Part shown: in pieces, positions 18,233 to 27,486 of the stretch
Numbering within the stretch: the first letter of the stretch is position 1
Layout of the letters: the number at the start of each line of letters is the position of its first letter
NCBI GenBank assembly: GCA_016716135.1
Contig: JADJWX010000017.1
Location: forward strand, 87,651-151,650
Direction of reading: 5' to 3'
Length of the DNA: 64,000 bases
DNA from: Lewinellaceae bacterium
Lineage (GTDB): Bacteria > Bacteroidota > Bacteroidia > Chitinophagales > Saprospiraceae
The notes under the pieces: generated by a model
What the model saw: the letters and a program-made list of their open reading frames with translations, nothing else
Told to the model about the DNA's origin: nothing
Database searches by the model: none
Translations under genes and position numbers: made by a program

Positions 18233-18883
18233 ATGAAACAGACCACTATCATGACAGCCGTGGCGGCAATAGTTGCCATGCTGTTCGCACTGCAAATACA
18301 AGCTCAGAATTTCACGGAGCGCGGTAATTTCCTGATCGGTACAGCCCTTGGTTTTTCTTCCAATACGTCTACGATCTCGCAGACCAGCGGAAAAGGCGAA
18401 GGGCCGGAATCGTTCCAGTGGAACATCGCGCCGCACGTAGGCTATTTTCTCTTTGAAAATTTTGCCATCGGCGTCGGGCTCGACTACACCTTCAGCCGTG
18501 AAAAACAACCCAACGAAGACAAGAACGATGACACCGACTTGCTCTTTGGGCCGTTCGGACGGTATTACGTTCCATTTGGCGGCGACAAGGCCGTTTTTCT
18601 CGAAGGCAACTTCGGCTTCGGAACCTCCTCCGACGACCTGATCATCGACGGGCAACCGCAAAGCATCAGCACCGACATCATCGCCTTTGGCGCCGGACCG
18701 GGTTTTACCATCTTTTCAAACGACGCGATCGGCATTGAAACCTTGTTCAAATACAACTATGCGCGCAGCCGCTTCAACACAACACAGAATGGCGTGGTAA
18801 CCGAAACGACCACCAAAACCAACCAGTTTGCCGTATCGCTCGGCATCCAGGTTTATTTTGCCGGATTGCGGCGGGCGAAATGA
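18233..18883 (+). CDS. outer-membrane beta-barrel protein
   Basis: A 216-residue exported protein with signal peptide MKQTTIMTAVAAIVAMLFAL then QIQAQ. The rest alternates short aromatic-rich strands and turns typical of an eight-stranded OmpX/OmpA-type barrel: FLIGTALGFSS, WNIAPHVGYFLFENFAIGVGLDY, FGPFGRYYV, KAVFLEGNFGFG, IAFGAGPGFTIF and NQFAVSLGIQVYFAG. The end in an aromatic-rich strand suits Bam insertion. Pfam family is probably outer-membrane beta-barrel (OMP_b-brl). The function is unknown. It is separated from purF by 107 bases without obvious signals, and two large inverted repeats follow it. Confidence 0.85.
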   Translation: MKQTTIMTAVAAIVAMLFALQIQAQNFTERGNFLIGTALGFSSNTSTISQTSGKGEGPESFQWNIAPHVGYFLFENFAIGVGLDYTFSREKQPNEDKNDDTDLLFGPFGRYYVPFGGDKAVFLEGNFGFGTSSDDLIIDGQPQSISTDIIAFGAGPGFTIFSNDAIGIETLFKYNYARSRFNTTQNGVVTETTTKTNQFAVSLGIQVYFAGLRRAK

Positions 18884-18962
18884 GGCGAGGTTCCGTCAAA
18901 TTTTTTGGGTTGTGAGGCTGTCTCAGAAATATTTTTCGATCAGTGCTCGCCGTAGATTGTTC

Positions 18963-19031
18963 TTTTTCACCGCCAAGACGCGAAGACGCGAAGTTTAATT
19001 CTTGGCGTCTTCGCACCTTGGCGGTGAAAAA
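18963..19031. repeat. inverted repeat (CACCGCCAAG family)
   Basis: Perfect 15-base arms 18963-18977 (TTTTTCACCGCCAAG) and 19017-19031. The interior also pairs partly (AAGACGC with GCGTCTT). It lies in the gap after the outer-membrane barrel gene and could end transcription in either direction. Confidence 0.7.
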
Positions 19032-19086
19032 TTTGTCGCGCTGGGGAATAGTTTTACTTGTGATACGCCCTCTTCATCAGGCTATT

Positions 19087-19183
19087 TACGCTCTGTGCAC
19101 CGCCGTATACGCTGTGCATCTTTGTGTCATTTTTTTTCTGTTTCACGGAGTTTCGCAGCGTATACGGCGGTGCACAGAGCGTA
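19087..19183. repeat. 28-bp-arm perfect inverted repeat
   Basis: Arms 19087-19114 and 19156-19183 are perfect complements (starting TACGCTCTGTGCACCGCCGT), with a 41-base T-rich loop. With the preceding inverted repeat it fills most of the 18884-19290 gap, which contains no gene that I can support. Confidence 0.75.
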
Positions 19184-19290
19184 GAGGCAATTTAACGTTC
19201 GGAAACATTCACAATACCAGGCGCCGCAAAAAACACGGCATTTCCACAGTCAAACAAGTATAAAACCTGTACTTTTTCGTTTGAAAAACT

Positions 19291-21540
19291 ATGAGACGAA
19301 ATCGTTCAATTTTATACTCCTTCCCGTGGCGATTGGTGGTATTGCATCTGCGCAACCATTTGGTCTTAATCGGTTTATGGATTTTCCTGGCTCTGCTGAT
19401 GACCGGCGTGAGCGGCCGTTTTTTTGGAATCCACTACCTGCTGCTCACACCGGAATACCACGGTGAGGTCAACTTTTGGAGTTTCTTCCTCACCGGAGCC
19501 GCCTGCGGTGCGTTTTTCCTGATCTGGAACCTGACGACCTACCTGCTGAGCGCCCACCGGTTTCCCTTTCTGGCTACCCTGAATGCGCCATTCACCAAGT
19601 TTGGCCTGAACAACAGCATTATCCCCTTTGTCTTTCTCGCTACCTACGTAATTGCTTCGGTGCGCTTCCAGTGGCACGATGAACTCACCGACACCTGGTC
19701 GAACATCCGCAACATCGCCGGCTTTTTGATCGGCCTGAACGCCATGATCATTGCCGTGGCCGCCTACCTGCACCTTACCAACAAGGATGCCGCCGCTTTT
19801 TTGCGGCCCGGGCAGTTTGTCCCGAAACCGGGGAGCAAGTTGCTGGCTCCCGGCTACCGCATGCCTACCCTCTGGGAGATCCGCAGCGGCGCAACCCGCT
19901 GGCGGGTCGACAGTTACCTGACCGAACGCCTCCACCTGCGCCCCGTGCGTACGGTGGCGCACTACGACCCGGAGATCATCGGCCGCGTTTTTCGCCAAAA
20001 CCACTGGAACGCCGTGGTGGTGCAACTGATGGCCGTGCTGATCCTGATGCTGCTCGGCTTGTTCATGGATCAGCCCTGGGCGCGGATTCCCACCGGGGCC
20101 ACTATTTTTCTGCTGGCCAGCATGGCCATGGCAGTTTTCGGGGCCATCGTCTTTTGGTTTCGCCATTGGGGCACCCTGGTGTTTATCGTGCTGATGGTGG
20201 CGGTGAACTACACGACCGGACTCGGTTTTTTCCACTACCGCAACCGGGCCTATGGCCTGGATTACAAACTAAAAAATCGCGCGGAGTATACCTACCGGGC
20301 ACTGGAGGAACTATACCACCCCGACACCCTCGCGCGCGACGCGGCCGAAACCCGGAGAATCCTGAACAATTGGCTGGCAAAAAACCGCGCAGCCGGGGTA
20401 CAGCGCCCCAAACTGGTGTTTATCTGCGCCAGCGGCGGCGGTATGCGCTCCTCGCTGTGGACCATGCAAACGCTCCAGCGCGCCGACGAAGCCACCAACG
20501 GCCGCCTGCTCCGCCAAACGGCGCTCATCAGCGGAGCCTCCGGCGGCGTGCTGGGCGCGGCGTACCTGCGCGAACTCTACCTGCGCCGGCAACTGGGCGA
20601 AATCCCCTCCGTACACGACCCCAAGTACACCGGCGACATCGCCCTGGACCTGCTGAACCCCGTTAGTTTTGCCATTATTTCCAACGACCTGTTTTTCCCG
20701 GTGCGCTCCTTCCGGTCGGGCGATTACTCCTACCGCCGCGACCGGGGCTACCTTTTCGAGCGCCAGCTCAACGAAAACTGCCGGGGCATGCTCGACAAAC
20801 GCCTGGCCGATTACCGGCGCCCGGAAGCGGAAGCCCGCATACCCATGCTGGTCATTTCACCCTTTATCCTGAACGACGCCCGGCGCCTGCTGATCAGCCC
20901 GCAGGGCGTTTCGTACCTCATGCGGGCGCCCGACAACCCGCTGCGCAGCATCCAGCCCGAACTCGACGGCGTAGACTTTCGCCGGCTCTTTGCCCGACAG
21001 GAAGCCGACAGCCTGGCTTTCACCACGGCCCTGCGTATGAACTGCACCTACCCGCTCATCCTGCCGCCCACCTGGCTGCCCACCGAACCCTCCGTGGAAG
21101 CCATGGACGCTGGTTTTCGCGACAATTTTGGCATAACCACCGCCGTACGCTTCGTGCATACGTTCAAAGACTGGATTCGGGAAAACACCGGCGGCGTGGT
21201 GATCGTGCAGGTGCGTTGCTGGGAAAAAATCGACCCGATCCGGCAAAGCGATTCCAAGGGGATTGTTGAAAACCTGTTCGCCCCTTTCGGTGCTGCCGCC
21301 CGCATCACGGCCATGCAGGACTACGAGCAAGACAATGCCCTTTCGCTGCTCAACGATGTGCTCGGCGACGACCAACTCCAGGTCATCCGCTTCATTTACG
21401 AGCCCCTGAAAAAAGAAAACGAGGCCTCCATGAGCCTGCACCTGAGCAAACGGGAAAAACTGGACATCCTGGAATCGTTTGAACAGCCGGAGGTGCAGGC
21501 GAATTTGTCGTTGTTGAAGGCGGTGTTGGGGGTGGAGTAA
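19291..21540 (+). CDS. membrane-anchored patatin-like phospholipase
   Basis: A 749-residue protein. Residues ~15-310 hold about seven hydrophobic segments (for example WRLVVLHLRNHLVLIGLWIF, IIPFVFLATYVIASV and AVVVQLMAVLILMLLGLFM). The cytoplasmic part starts near residue 370 with the patatin fold. The oxyanion loop is SGGGMR (381-386), the nucleophile elbow is G415-A-S417-G-G419, and the catalytic aspartate is D606 in MDAGFRDNFG. Patatins are acyl hydrolases acting on phospholipids or lysolipids by a Ser-Asp dyad. The ATG at 19291 begins a basic N-terminus. The last ~46 bases of this gene are repeated exactly at 22854-22899 and 23371-23416, each copy ending in a different stop codon. Confidence 0.88.
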   Translation: MRRNRSILYSFPWRLVVLHLRNHLVLIGLWIFLALLMTGVSGRFFGIHYLLLTPEYHGEVNFWSFFLTGAACGAFFLIWNLTTYLLSAHRFPFLATLNAPFTKFGLNNSIIPFVFLATYVIASVRFQWHDELTDTWSNIRNIAGFLIGLNAMIIAVAAYLHLTNKDAAAFLRPGQFVPKPGSKLLAPGYRMPTLWEIRSGATRWRVDSYLTERLHLRPVRTVAHYDPEIIGRVFRQNHWNAVVVQLMAVLILMLLGLFMDQPWARIPTGATIFLLASMAMAVFGAIVFWFRHWGTLVFIVLMVAVNYTTGLGFFHYRNRAYGLDYKLKNRAEYTYRALEELYHPDTLARDAAETRRILNNWLAKNRAAGVQRPKLVFICASGGGMRSSLWTMQTLQRADEATNGRLLRQTALISGASGGVLGAAYLRELYLRRQLGEIPSVHDPKYTGDIALDLLNPVSFAIISNDLFFPVRSFRSGDYSYRRDRGYLFERQLNENCRGMLDKRLADYRRPEAEARIPMLVISPFILNDARRLLISPQGVSYLMRAPDNPLRSIQPELDGVDFRRLFARQEADSLAFTTALRMNCTYPLILPPTWLPTEPSVEAMDAGFRDNFGITTAVRFVHTFKDWIRENTGGVVIVQVRCWEKIDPIRQSDSKGIVENLFAPFGAAARITAMQDYEQDNALSLLNDVLGDDQLQVIRFIYEPLKKENEASMSLHLSKREKLDILESFEQPEVQANLSLLKAVLGVE

Positions 21541-21614
21541 ATTCTTATTTATTTGGGCTAGTTCGACAAATAGCATTACTTTGTGTTTGTTTTTTTTACA
21601 TAAAGTAAAGCATC

Positions 21615-22796
21615 GTGTATAGCAGATCAATATTTTCCGAATTAGAAAAACAGCTTGCAGAACCGGAAGTGACGGTTATCACGGGGATGCGGCGCACTGG
21701 TAAAACCACAGCATTGAAATATTTGCTGGGTAAAGTCTCGCACGAGAACAAGTTGTATTTGGACCTGGAGCGGCTGGAATATCGCCATATTTTTACCCGC
21801 AATAGCTTTCGCGAAATGCAGGCTGACCTTGAGTTTTTGGGTTACGATTTTTCGATGCCCGGGGTCATCGCGATGGACGAGGTCCAGCTAATCCCGGAAG
21901 TGGTTTCGTTTATCAAATATTACCACGATAATTTCCCGGTGAAATTTCTTGTTTCGGGCTCAAGTTCTTATTATCTCAAAAATCGTATTACGGAGAGCCT
22001 GGCCGGCCGGAAACAGGTCTTTGAAATTTATCCGCTCGATTTTTTGGAGTTTTTACACTTTAAAGAAATTGATGCCGCACCATTAATGCCCCAACGCTTC
22101 CACGCATTCCGTCCCTTGGTTTTTTCAAGCTATCAGCAGTATTACGAAGAATATTTGCGGTTTGGTGGTTTCCCGCAAGTCGTACTCACAGATTCACCCG
22201 AAAAAAAAGAACAAGCCCTGAAAGATATTTTAAATTCCTACCTGGAACTGGACATTAAAATTCTGTCGGATTATTCCGTTATCGACGATCTATTCAAACT
22301 GGCAACTCTGCTGGCAGGCCGTATCGGCAGTAAACTGGATTACCAGAAAATCGGGGTGCTGACCGGGTTAAACCGGCACAAGGTTAAAGATTATATCCAA
22401 TTGTTCCGGGCTACTTATTTTTTGCACCTGATCGAACCCTATGTGCAAAACCCGGACAGGAGTATTGCTGTCCAGCCCAAAATATTTCTTTCCGATAATG
22501 GCCTGGTGAACCAATTTGCTCAAGTAAGCAGCGGTGCTTTGTTTGAAAACAGCATAGCCAACCAATTGCTCCGGCTGGGCAAAGTCAATTATTTTCAAAA
22601 GAAAACCGGGCAGGAAATCGATTTTATTCTGGATGATAAAAAAGCCATCGAGGTGAAGGAAACACCCAGCCAGGCCGATCTGAAAACGCTGCAATCCAGG
22701 GCTGCCGGCCTTGGGCTTGAAGAAACCATGTTGGTTGGACGTTTTCCGCCGGGCATTGAATTTCATGAATTTGTTTGGGGGGGCTGTATTTTTTGA
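21615..22796 (+). CDS. AAA-family ATPase with DUF4143 domain
   Basis: A 393-residue ATPase of the AAA_14/DUF4143 group common in Bacteroidota and archaea. Walker A is GMRRTGKTT (K30), Walker B IAMDEVQ (residues ~94-100), and sensor segment FLVSGSSSYYL. The second half (from about residue 200, KDILNSYLELDIKI) is the DUF4143 domain, ending in the nuclease-like pattern QEIDFILDDKKAIEVKETPS (PD-(D/E)xK-like: D...E.K). The start is a GTG at 21615; no ATG fits the conserved MYSRSIFSEL N-terminus. These ATPases are often mobile and their function is unsettled. Here the gene sits between the patatin gene and a repeat of that gene's 3' end, and is less GC-rich than its neighbours, which fits insertion. 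Confidence 0.87.
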   Translation: MYSRSIFSELEKQLAEPEVTVITGMRRTGKTTALKYLLGKVSHENKLYLDLERLEYRHIFTRNSFREMQADLEFLGYDFSMPGVIAMDEVQLIPEVVSFIKYYHDNFPVKFLVSGSSSYYLKNRITESLAGRKQVFEIYPLDFLEFLHFKEIDAAPLMPQRFHAFRPLVFSSYQQYYEEYLRFGGFPQVVLTDSPEKKEQALKDILNSYLELDIKILSDYSVIDDLFKLATLLAGRIGSKLDYQKIGVLTGLNRHKVKDYIQLFRATYFLHLIEPYVQNPDRSIAVQPKIFLSDNGLVNQFAQVSSGALFENSIANQLLRLGKVNYFQKKTGQEIDFILDDKKAIEVKETPSQADLKTLQSRAAGLGLEETMLVGRFPPGIEFHEFVWGGCIF

Positions 22797-22832
22797 AGGG
22801 AGAAGGGAAACCCTCATCCGTAGGACCTGCCA

Positions 22833-22899
22833 GTCGTTCGAACGGCGGGAAGTGCAGGCGAATTTGTCGTTGTTGAAGGCGGTGTTGGGGGTGGAGTGA
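22833..22899 (+). repeat. duplicate of the patatin gene's 3' end (copy 2)
   Basis: The last 46 bases before the stop are identical to 21493-21538 of the patatin gene and encode VQANLSLLKAVLGVE. The matched sequence ends inside the stop codon, completed here as TGA rather than TAA. With the original it brackets the AAA/DUF4143 gene as a direct repeat. Confidence 0.8.
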
Positions 22900-22935
22900 G
22901 GCCTTATGCCGAAAGTTATCCCGGTGCTGTCGTAA

Positions 22936-22968
22936 AGCGAAGGGGGCGCTTGGAGCGCCCCCTTCGCT
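22936..22968. repeat. REP hairpin (RAYT-associated family, G variant)
   Basis: Arms AGCGAAGGGGGCGCT and AGCGCCCCCTTCGCT are perfect 15-base complements around a TGG loop. It differs from the family at 30817-33567 by a paired change in both arms, so base pairing is kept. It shows that the REP family is dispersed beyond the RAYT locus. Confidence 0.8.
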
Positions 22969-23212
22969 TATTAAAATTGACAAGGCCGTTCACACATGAC
23001 TCATGTTGACAAAAAAATACCGGGCATGGTTCAAACGTAGCCATCTGGCCACTTTAGTGGCACCATTGATGTTTTTTTTTACAAATTAAAAATTGAACTT
23101 TTAATTTGTAAACCAGTATACAGGTATAAAAAACAGCGCACCCATTTGTTGGCGTCAAGCCATCTGCCAGGCCAACAATAGTGCGGCCAGACCGTGTTTT
23201 GACCGGGACAAT

Positions 23213-23416
23213 TTGCGCTTCTCGCTCAACGATGTGCTCTGCGAAAATCAACTCCAGGTGATCCGTTTCATTTACGAGTTCTTGAATAAGGAAAACGAGG
23301 CCTCCATGAGCCTGCATCGGAGCAAACGGGAAAAACTGGACATCCTGGAATCGTTCGAACAGCCGGAGGTGCAGGCGAATTTGTCGTTGTTGAAGGCGGT
23401 GTTGGGGGTGGAGTAG
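23213..23416 (+). pseudogene. 3' fragment of a patatin-like gene (copy 3)
   Basis: Encodes SLNDVLCENQLQVIRFIYEF ... KREKLDILESFEQPEVQANL plus the same LSLLKAVLGVE ending as the patatin gene at 19291-21540. The last part is base-identical to the other two copies, while the upstream part has diverged. It has no catalytic region and is not preceded by a start. The stop is TAG, again differing from the other copies exactly where identity ends. The gap 22900-23212 holds only the REP hairpin and nothing else I can identify. Confidence 0.8.
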
Positions 23417-23550
23417 CAAGGGCAAAACAAAAAAATGCCGGCGCCACAACCCCCAGATTGCGCGCCGGCATAGGCAAGTATCAATAAATTACCGTTCAAC
23501 TACTGCCGCAATACCTTGCGCACAACAGCGCCTTCCGGCTGGCCTCCCCC

Positions 23551-23690
23551 CTAAGCAGCAACCGCTCTAAAGTAGAGACTCTGATTACCAATTTCGATTT
23601 CGTCTGGGGTCATATATCCAATGAAACAATGTGGTCGCATGGTATTGTAAACGACCGCCCACTCCTGTACTTGTAAGTGGATTCTTGTTA
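23551..23690 (-). pseudogene. C-terminal remnant of an IS3-like DDE transposase
   Basis: On the minus strand the frame ending in TAG at 23553-23551 reads VQEWAVVYNTMRPHCFIGYM then TPDEIEIGNQSL. This is the diagnostic end of rve/IS3-type integrase domains (YN..RPH..LGY.TP). Upstream the match is soon lost and other frames interrupt, so only about 45 codons remain. It lies 38 bases beyond the stop of the MACPF gene and supports past mobile-element activity there. Confidence 0.7.
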
Positions 23691-23727
23691 TATTCTTCTA
23701 TTTTAGACAGAGAAAAATCTGGTCCAT

Positions 23728-26700
23728 TTATGGAGCAGCTTTAAGGCTTTCCCGTAAGTAATTTGCATTAAAGTAATTCATAGCGGCAATCTTACGGTCG
23801 ATACTGGAGCTATGATCTGCAAATATTTTATCGCGTATATGCTTATTGGCAGGTAAGTTTAAGAAATAATCCACACTGAATATGGGTGAAGATTGCAATC
23901 CTTCACTTAAGCCATGCTGGATAAAGTGATTGACCGCTCCGAGGTAATCGCTGGATGCAATACCATCTTTTACCTGAGGATTCTCCTTTAAGTAGAAAGA
24001 TACATCAAATGCAGGTGAACTTTGAAAACCTCTTGTCAGACCCGTAGTCCTCCAGAAATGTGCAGGATTCTCTCCATTTGCAGTAGCGTAGTTCTGACTG
24101 GTTCTGACATAGTCCTCGTCAAAGATTGGAGATGAATAAGGTGTGAGCGTGTATTGCGCGGCCATATGGTTTACTTCACTATTGTCATTAGCTACCATTT
24201 GAGTGATTAGTGCCTCATCTTCAACTCCAAATTCAGTAGGAGGCACTTTACGGACGCTGGCTAACACTTTTATATGCCATTTAGGCACAGATACTGTTTT
24301 ATCAGGTGTGGCAGTGGCGCCAATAGTTCCTCCAGATTTTCCGCGCTCAGCAACTAAGGTTCTGCTACCGTCCTTTATTTCTAAATCGAGCCTTTTGGTT
24401 TGTCCGTTACTATTGTAAATATCCTCGAGGGTGATAGATTTAGAGGTAGGGTCGTGGATATGATCGTCTCCAAAATAGTCATCTTCCTCAAACCACGTTT
24501 TCAATGCAAATCCTTTATTACGCCTTTCTACGGCATTATTGCCATTATAGCTGATTGGGAAAAGCAATTTTTTATTAATAGAAAATTCACTTACGCCCCT
24601 ATTAGGGTTATTGCAATTACCAGCTTCTTTATCATTTCCACTCCACTCGCGTACAAATGAAGTCACTGGCGTATTACCGAACCCTGCTTCTACCCAACCG
24701 TCCAGTTCCACTTCGTCATCGCCGGTGCCGTCGTCGTCACATCGTAAAACCCGTACTTTATCCAAATTTAATTCATAGATTTCAATGGACTCTCCTTCTG
24801 GTCGTTTAGGAGCACTTTGAATGTAATTATCTATCGCCAATCTGAGCGCATTTCTTATAAAGTACAGGTCTTTTTGTGTAAGTGTATTTATTGAGCTTTT
24901 TTCAAAGTGTTCTATATAGAGCAAATTATAAAGATAAGAGAGCGTTATTTTTACAGGCTGAGCATTACCATCAGAAGCACTGAACGACTCAAAAGTGTTC
25001 CCAGTGCCTCCACGTAAAAGCACTTTTTTTTCTCCTGTTTCAATTGCGGATTGGTCCAAACTATATTGGCTGGCTTCAGCCCTAACGACCTGATAGGAAG
25101 ATGATTTGCTTCTTGCAAATGAAGAAAAATTAGTGGTCTGATACTCTAAAAACAAACCGCCGTAGTGTACTTGGAGTGGAAAATGGGTACCCCAGTTTTG
25201 TATAAAAGTCGTTAGCTTAGTTTGTATATTTGATGGTATATTATTATAGGTACTATAATATTGAGTAATTGGATTTAAACCCTTGACAGCATTAATAAAA
25301 TTATCACTCAAATCCGCATCTTCCTTGACCAAAGCCAGGTTATACGTGTCGTAAAACATCCTGGAAAACGTAAATACCTGTGACCGTGAAAAGTTTTGTT
25401 CAGCTTCATTAGAATAACCGAATTTTCCGGACATACTTGAAGAACCTATAGATATTTCCGGCTCAATACCGACAGAAAACGTGTTCCTGAAATTCTGTGT
25501 TCCAAAGACGCTTTTATTCTTTACTTCCCCATAAGCTACGTTGGTACCAGAATATGCGAACTGATTCTTCATTACATAGTCTCCAAACCTGTCCTTGGTG
25601 TGGTCAATATCCGAATCGCTTAAGTCTTTGAAGATTTGCTTGCACAAACCTCCCCCTTCTGGTACTGATTTGTCAATATGCGCAGGCAACGTTTTAATAA
25701 TATCGAAAGAATTTATACTGGCCGTAAAGTTGGGAATTAGGTTCTTGCCTGATTTATAGTCTTTCCATTGGATGACAGGTTTTATCGTATATACCCTTTT
25801 TTTTCTATCCTGTATGTCTATGGAAGGGATGTAAGTAGGCGCTGTCCCCGAGTGATTTATTTCAAAAGTTATAATATCTTTTAAGTTAACCGGAACCTCC
25901 CAAATACCCTTTACATTTCTGGGAATCACACCTTCTTCCTGTAAAGCACCTTTACCCCCAGACTGCCGCTTAACAGTAATGTTATCAAAAATATCATCTT
26001 TGATTTCAAGGTATATTTTAGTATTAAACGTAGTCGTTTCGGGATAGGACTTTAAGGTTCGGATTTCTGTAGTGAAATTTCTTAAGCCCCATTTTGCTAT
26101 ATTTAATGAACTTATGGCCCCGGCTTGTTTAAAACGGCCGCCTACAACTATATTTTGATCTTTATCCAGTGCGATAGCGTCTATATAAGGTCTGGAATCC
26201 CCAAGCATAAGATCACTTGTAGGGGATCGTATGCCGGTAGATAGCTTGACCCATTTTTGTTGCCCAATTTTCCACTGCGCAACATCATGGCAGCTTACCC
26301 CCGAAGCATAGGTAAAGTCACCACCGGCATATACGGAACCCATTTGATCGCATTTGATCGCTTTGCATTCATCATTCAAACCAACACCCAGAGCCGACCA
26401 TGTACTGCCATTCCACATAGCCGTTCTATTGGCAGTTTGACCACCAGCGGTTGTAAATGACCCGCCTACATACAGATTGTTATTTTCATCGAAATCCATC
26501 GCAAGACAAGTGCCGTTCAGACCTGTCCCCAAGGCCTCCCAGGTGGTACCATTCCATTTTGCGATGTTGTTGACCGTTACGCCTCCGGCCGTTACAAAGG
26601 AACCTCCGGCATATAAATTACCAGTGGCATCCAATTTTAAAACACGGCATGTACCCGAAAGGCCGTCGCCTAAATTCTCCCAGGAAGTGCCATTCCAAAC

Positions 26701-27219
26701 GGCAACATGATTGGCATTTTTGCCTCCGGCTGTTGTGAAAGTGCCTCCGGCATATACCTTAGTACTTGAAGAAACTGCAATACTCTTGCAGTATCCATTC
26801 AATCCGGTTCCTAAAGCGGACCAGGTGGCGCCATCCCATTTTGCGATTCGATCCACATTTAATGTGCCGATATACTGAAAATAACCGCCAATGTAAAGAT
26901 GTGCTTTCTCGTCCGTGCCTATAGCAAATACTTGATCCGATATAGCACCTATGGCATGCCAGTTATCTCCTTCTCTATAAGTAATATTGTATACTGCAAC
27001 TCCTTTAGCAACTGAAAAGTCGCCACCAACATATAATCGGTTGTTTTTGTCGAGGTGGATGGCGTTAACTCCTGACCATCTACCTCCTCCTATATCTCCA
27101 ACATAGGTACCCCAACTATTATGGCCTTCGGTGGCGAAAATGTGTTCGTTTGATTGCGAATTCACCGTCCCACTGACGAGAAAAAACAGTTGCACTACTA
27201 ACAAAAAATAGTTTTTCAT
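23728..27219 (-). CDS. secreted MACPF-domain protein with N-terminal propeller repeats
   Basis: A 1163-residue exported protein. The signal peptide is MKNYFLLVVQLFFLVSGTVN then SQS. Residues ~40-380 contain seven or so repeats of the form LYVGGxFTTAGG...VAxWNGTxWxALGxGLNG, a kelch/galactose-oxidase-like propeller. After a beta-rich linker, residues ~515-800 look like a MACPF domain. The evidence is the signature NWGTHFPLQVHYGG (W676-GTH679), preceded by SRSQVFTFSRMFYDTYNLAL and VKEDADLSDNFINAVKGLNP. Residues ~800-1000 form a beta-rich domain with a DDDGTGDDE acidic loop. The end (~1045-1163) has SPAFDVSFYLKENPQV and SPIFSVDYFLNL repeats, as in secreted adhesin tails. MACPF proteins form pores in target membranes. 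It lacks an obvious T9SS tail. The gene is visibly AT-richer than its neighbours and sits next to a transposase remnant, suggesting transfer. Confidence 0.85.
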   Translation of the reverse strand: MKNYFLLVVQLFFLVSGTVNSQSNEHIFATEGHNSWGTYVGDIGGGRWSGVNAIHLDKNNRLYVGGDFSVAKGVAVYNITYREGDNWHAIGAISDQVFAIGTDEKAHLYIGGYFQYIGTLNVDRIAKWDGATWSALGTGLNGYCKSIAVSSSTKVYAGGTFTTAGGKNANHVAVWNGTSWENLGDGLSGTCRVLKLDATGNLYAGGSFVTAGGVTVNNIAKWNGTTWEALGTGLNGTCLAMDFDENNNLYVGGSFTTAGGQTANRTAMWNGSTWSALGVGLNDECKAIKCDQMGSVYAGGDFTYASGVSCHDVAQWKIGQQKWVKLSTGIRSPTSDLMLGDSRPYIDAIALDKDQNIVVGGRFKQAGAISSLNIAKWGLRNFTTEIRTLKSYPETTTFNTKIYLEIKDDIFDNITVKRQSGGKGALQEEGVIPRNVKGIWEVPVNLKDIITFEINHSGTAPTYIPSIDIQDRKKRVYTIKPVIQWKDYKSGKNLIPNFTASINSFDIIKTLPAHIDKSVPEGGGLCKQIFKDLSDSDIDHTKDRFGDYVMKNQFAYSGTNVAYGEVKNKSVFGTQNFRNTFSVGIEPEISIGSSSMSGKFGYSNEAEQNFSRSQVFTFSRMFYDTYNLALVKEDADLSDNFINAVKGLNPITQYYSTYNNIPSNIQTKLTTFIQNWGTHFPLQVHYGGLFLEYQTTNFSSFARSKSSSYQVVRAEASQYSLDQSAIETGEKKVLLRGGTGNTFESFSASDGNAQPVKITLSYLYNLLYIEHFEKSSINTLTQKDLYFIRNALRLAIDNYIQSAPKRPEGESIEIYELNLDKVRVLRCDDDGTGDDEVELDGWVEAGFGNTPVTSFVREWSGNDKEAGNCNNPNRGVSEFSINKKLLFPISYNGNNAVERRNKGFALKTWFEEDDYFGDDHIHDPTSKSITLEDIYNSNGQTKRLDLEIKDGSRTLVAERGKSGGTIGATATPDKTVSVPKWHIKVLASVRKVPPTEFGVEDEALITQMVANDNSEVNHMAAQYTLTPYSSPIFDEDYVRTSQNYATANGENPAHFWRTTGLTRGFQSSPAFDVSFYLKENPQVKDGIASSDYLGAVNHFIQHGLSEGLQSSPIFSVDYFLNLPANKHIRDKIFADHSSSIDRKIAAMNYFNANYLRESLKAAP

Positions 27220-27486
27220 TTTGTTTTATAATTTTAGTTATCTGAATTGCTCTTATTCTATTTTTTACAAGGATTTTAAACCCTCTTATTGGGGACTTTA
27301 GCCCCTTAAAAAAACACCTCTACCTTTAAACGGCGTTATCAATTTTGCGAAAGGCTAAATGTTGCATCAGGGTTATACACTGAAACTGAAAATACAAAGC
27401 AAAGGTGTAACATATCAAGGAGCTAAATCCGTCAACTTGGTAGCTGAATCCGTCAAAATGGCCCGGAAATGCCCCCGGGAAAACAC

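Noticed and set aside
18233..18661. Minus-strand frame opposite the outer-membrane barrel gene
   Set aside because: The plus-strand frame has a signal peptide and beta-strand pattern; the opposite frame has neither.
23054..23449. A 131-codon minus-strand frame over the third patatin-end copy
   Set aside because: It is antisense to the duplicated patatin fragment; similar frames appear opposite each copy only because the sequence is repeated.
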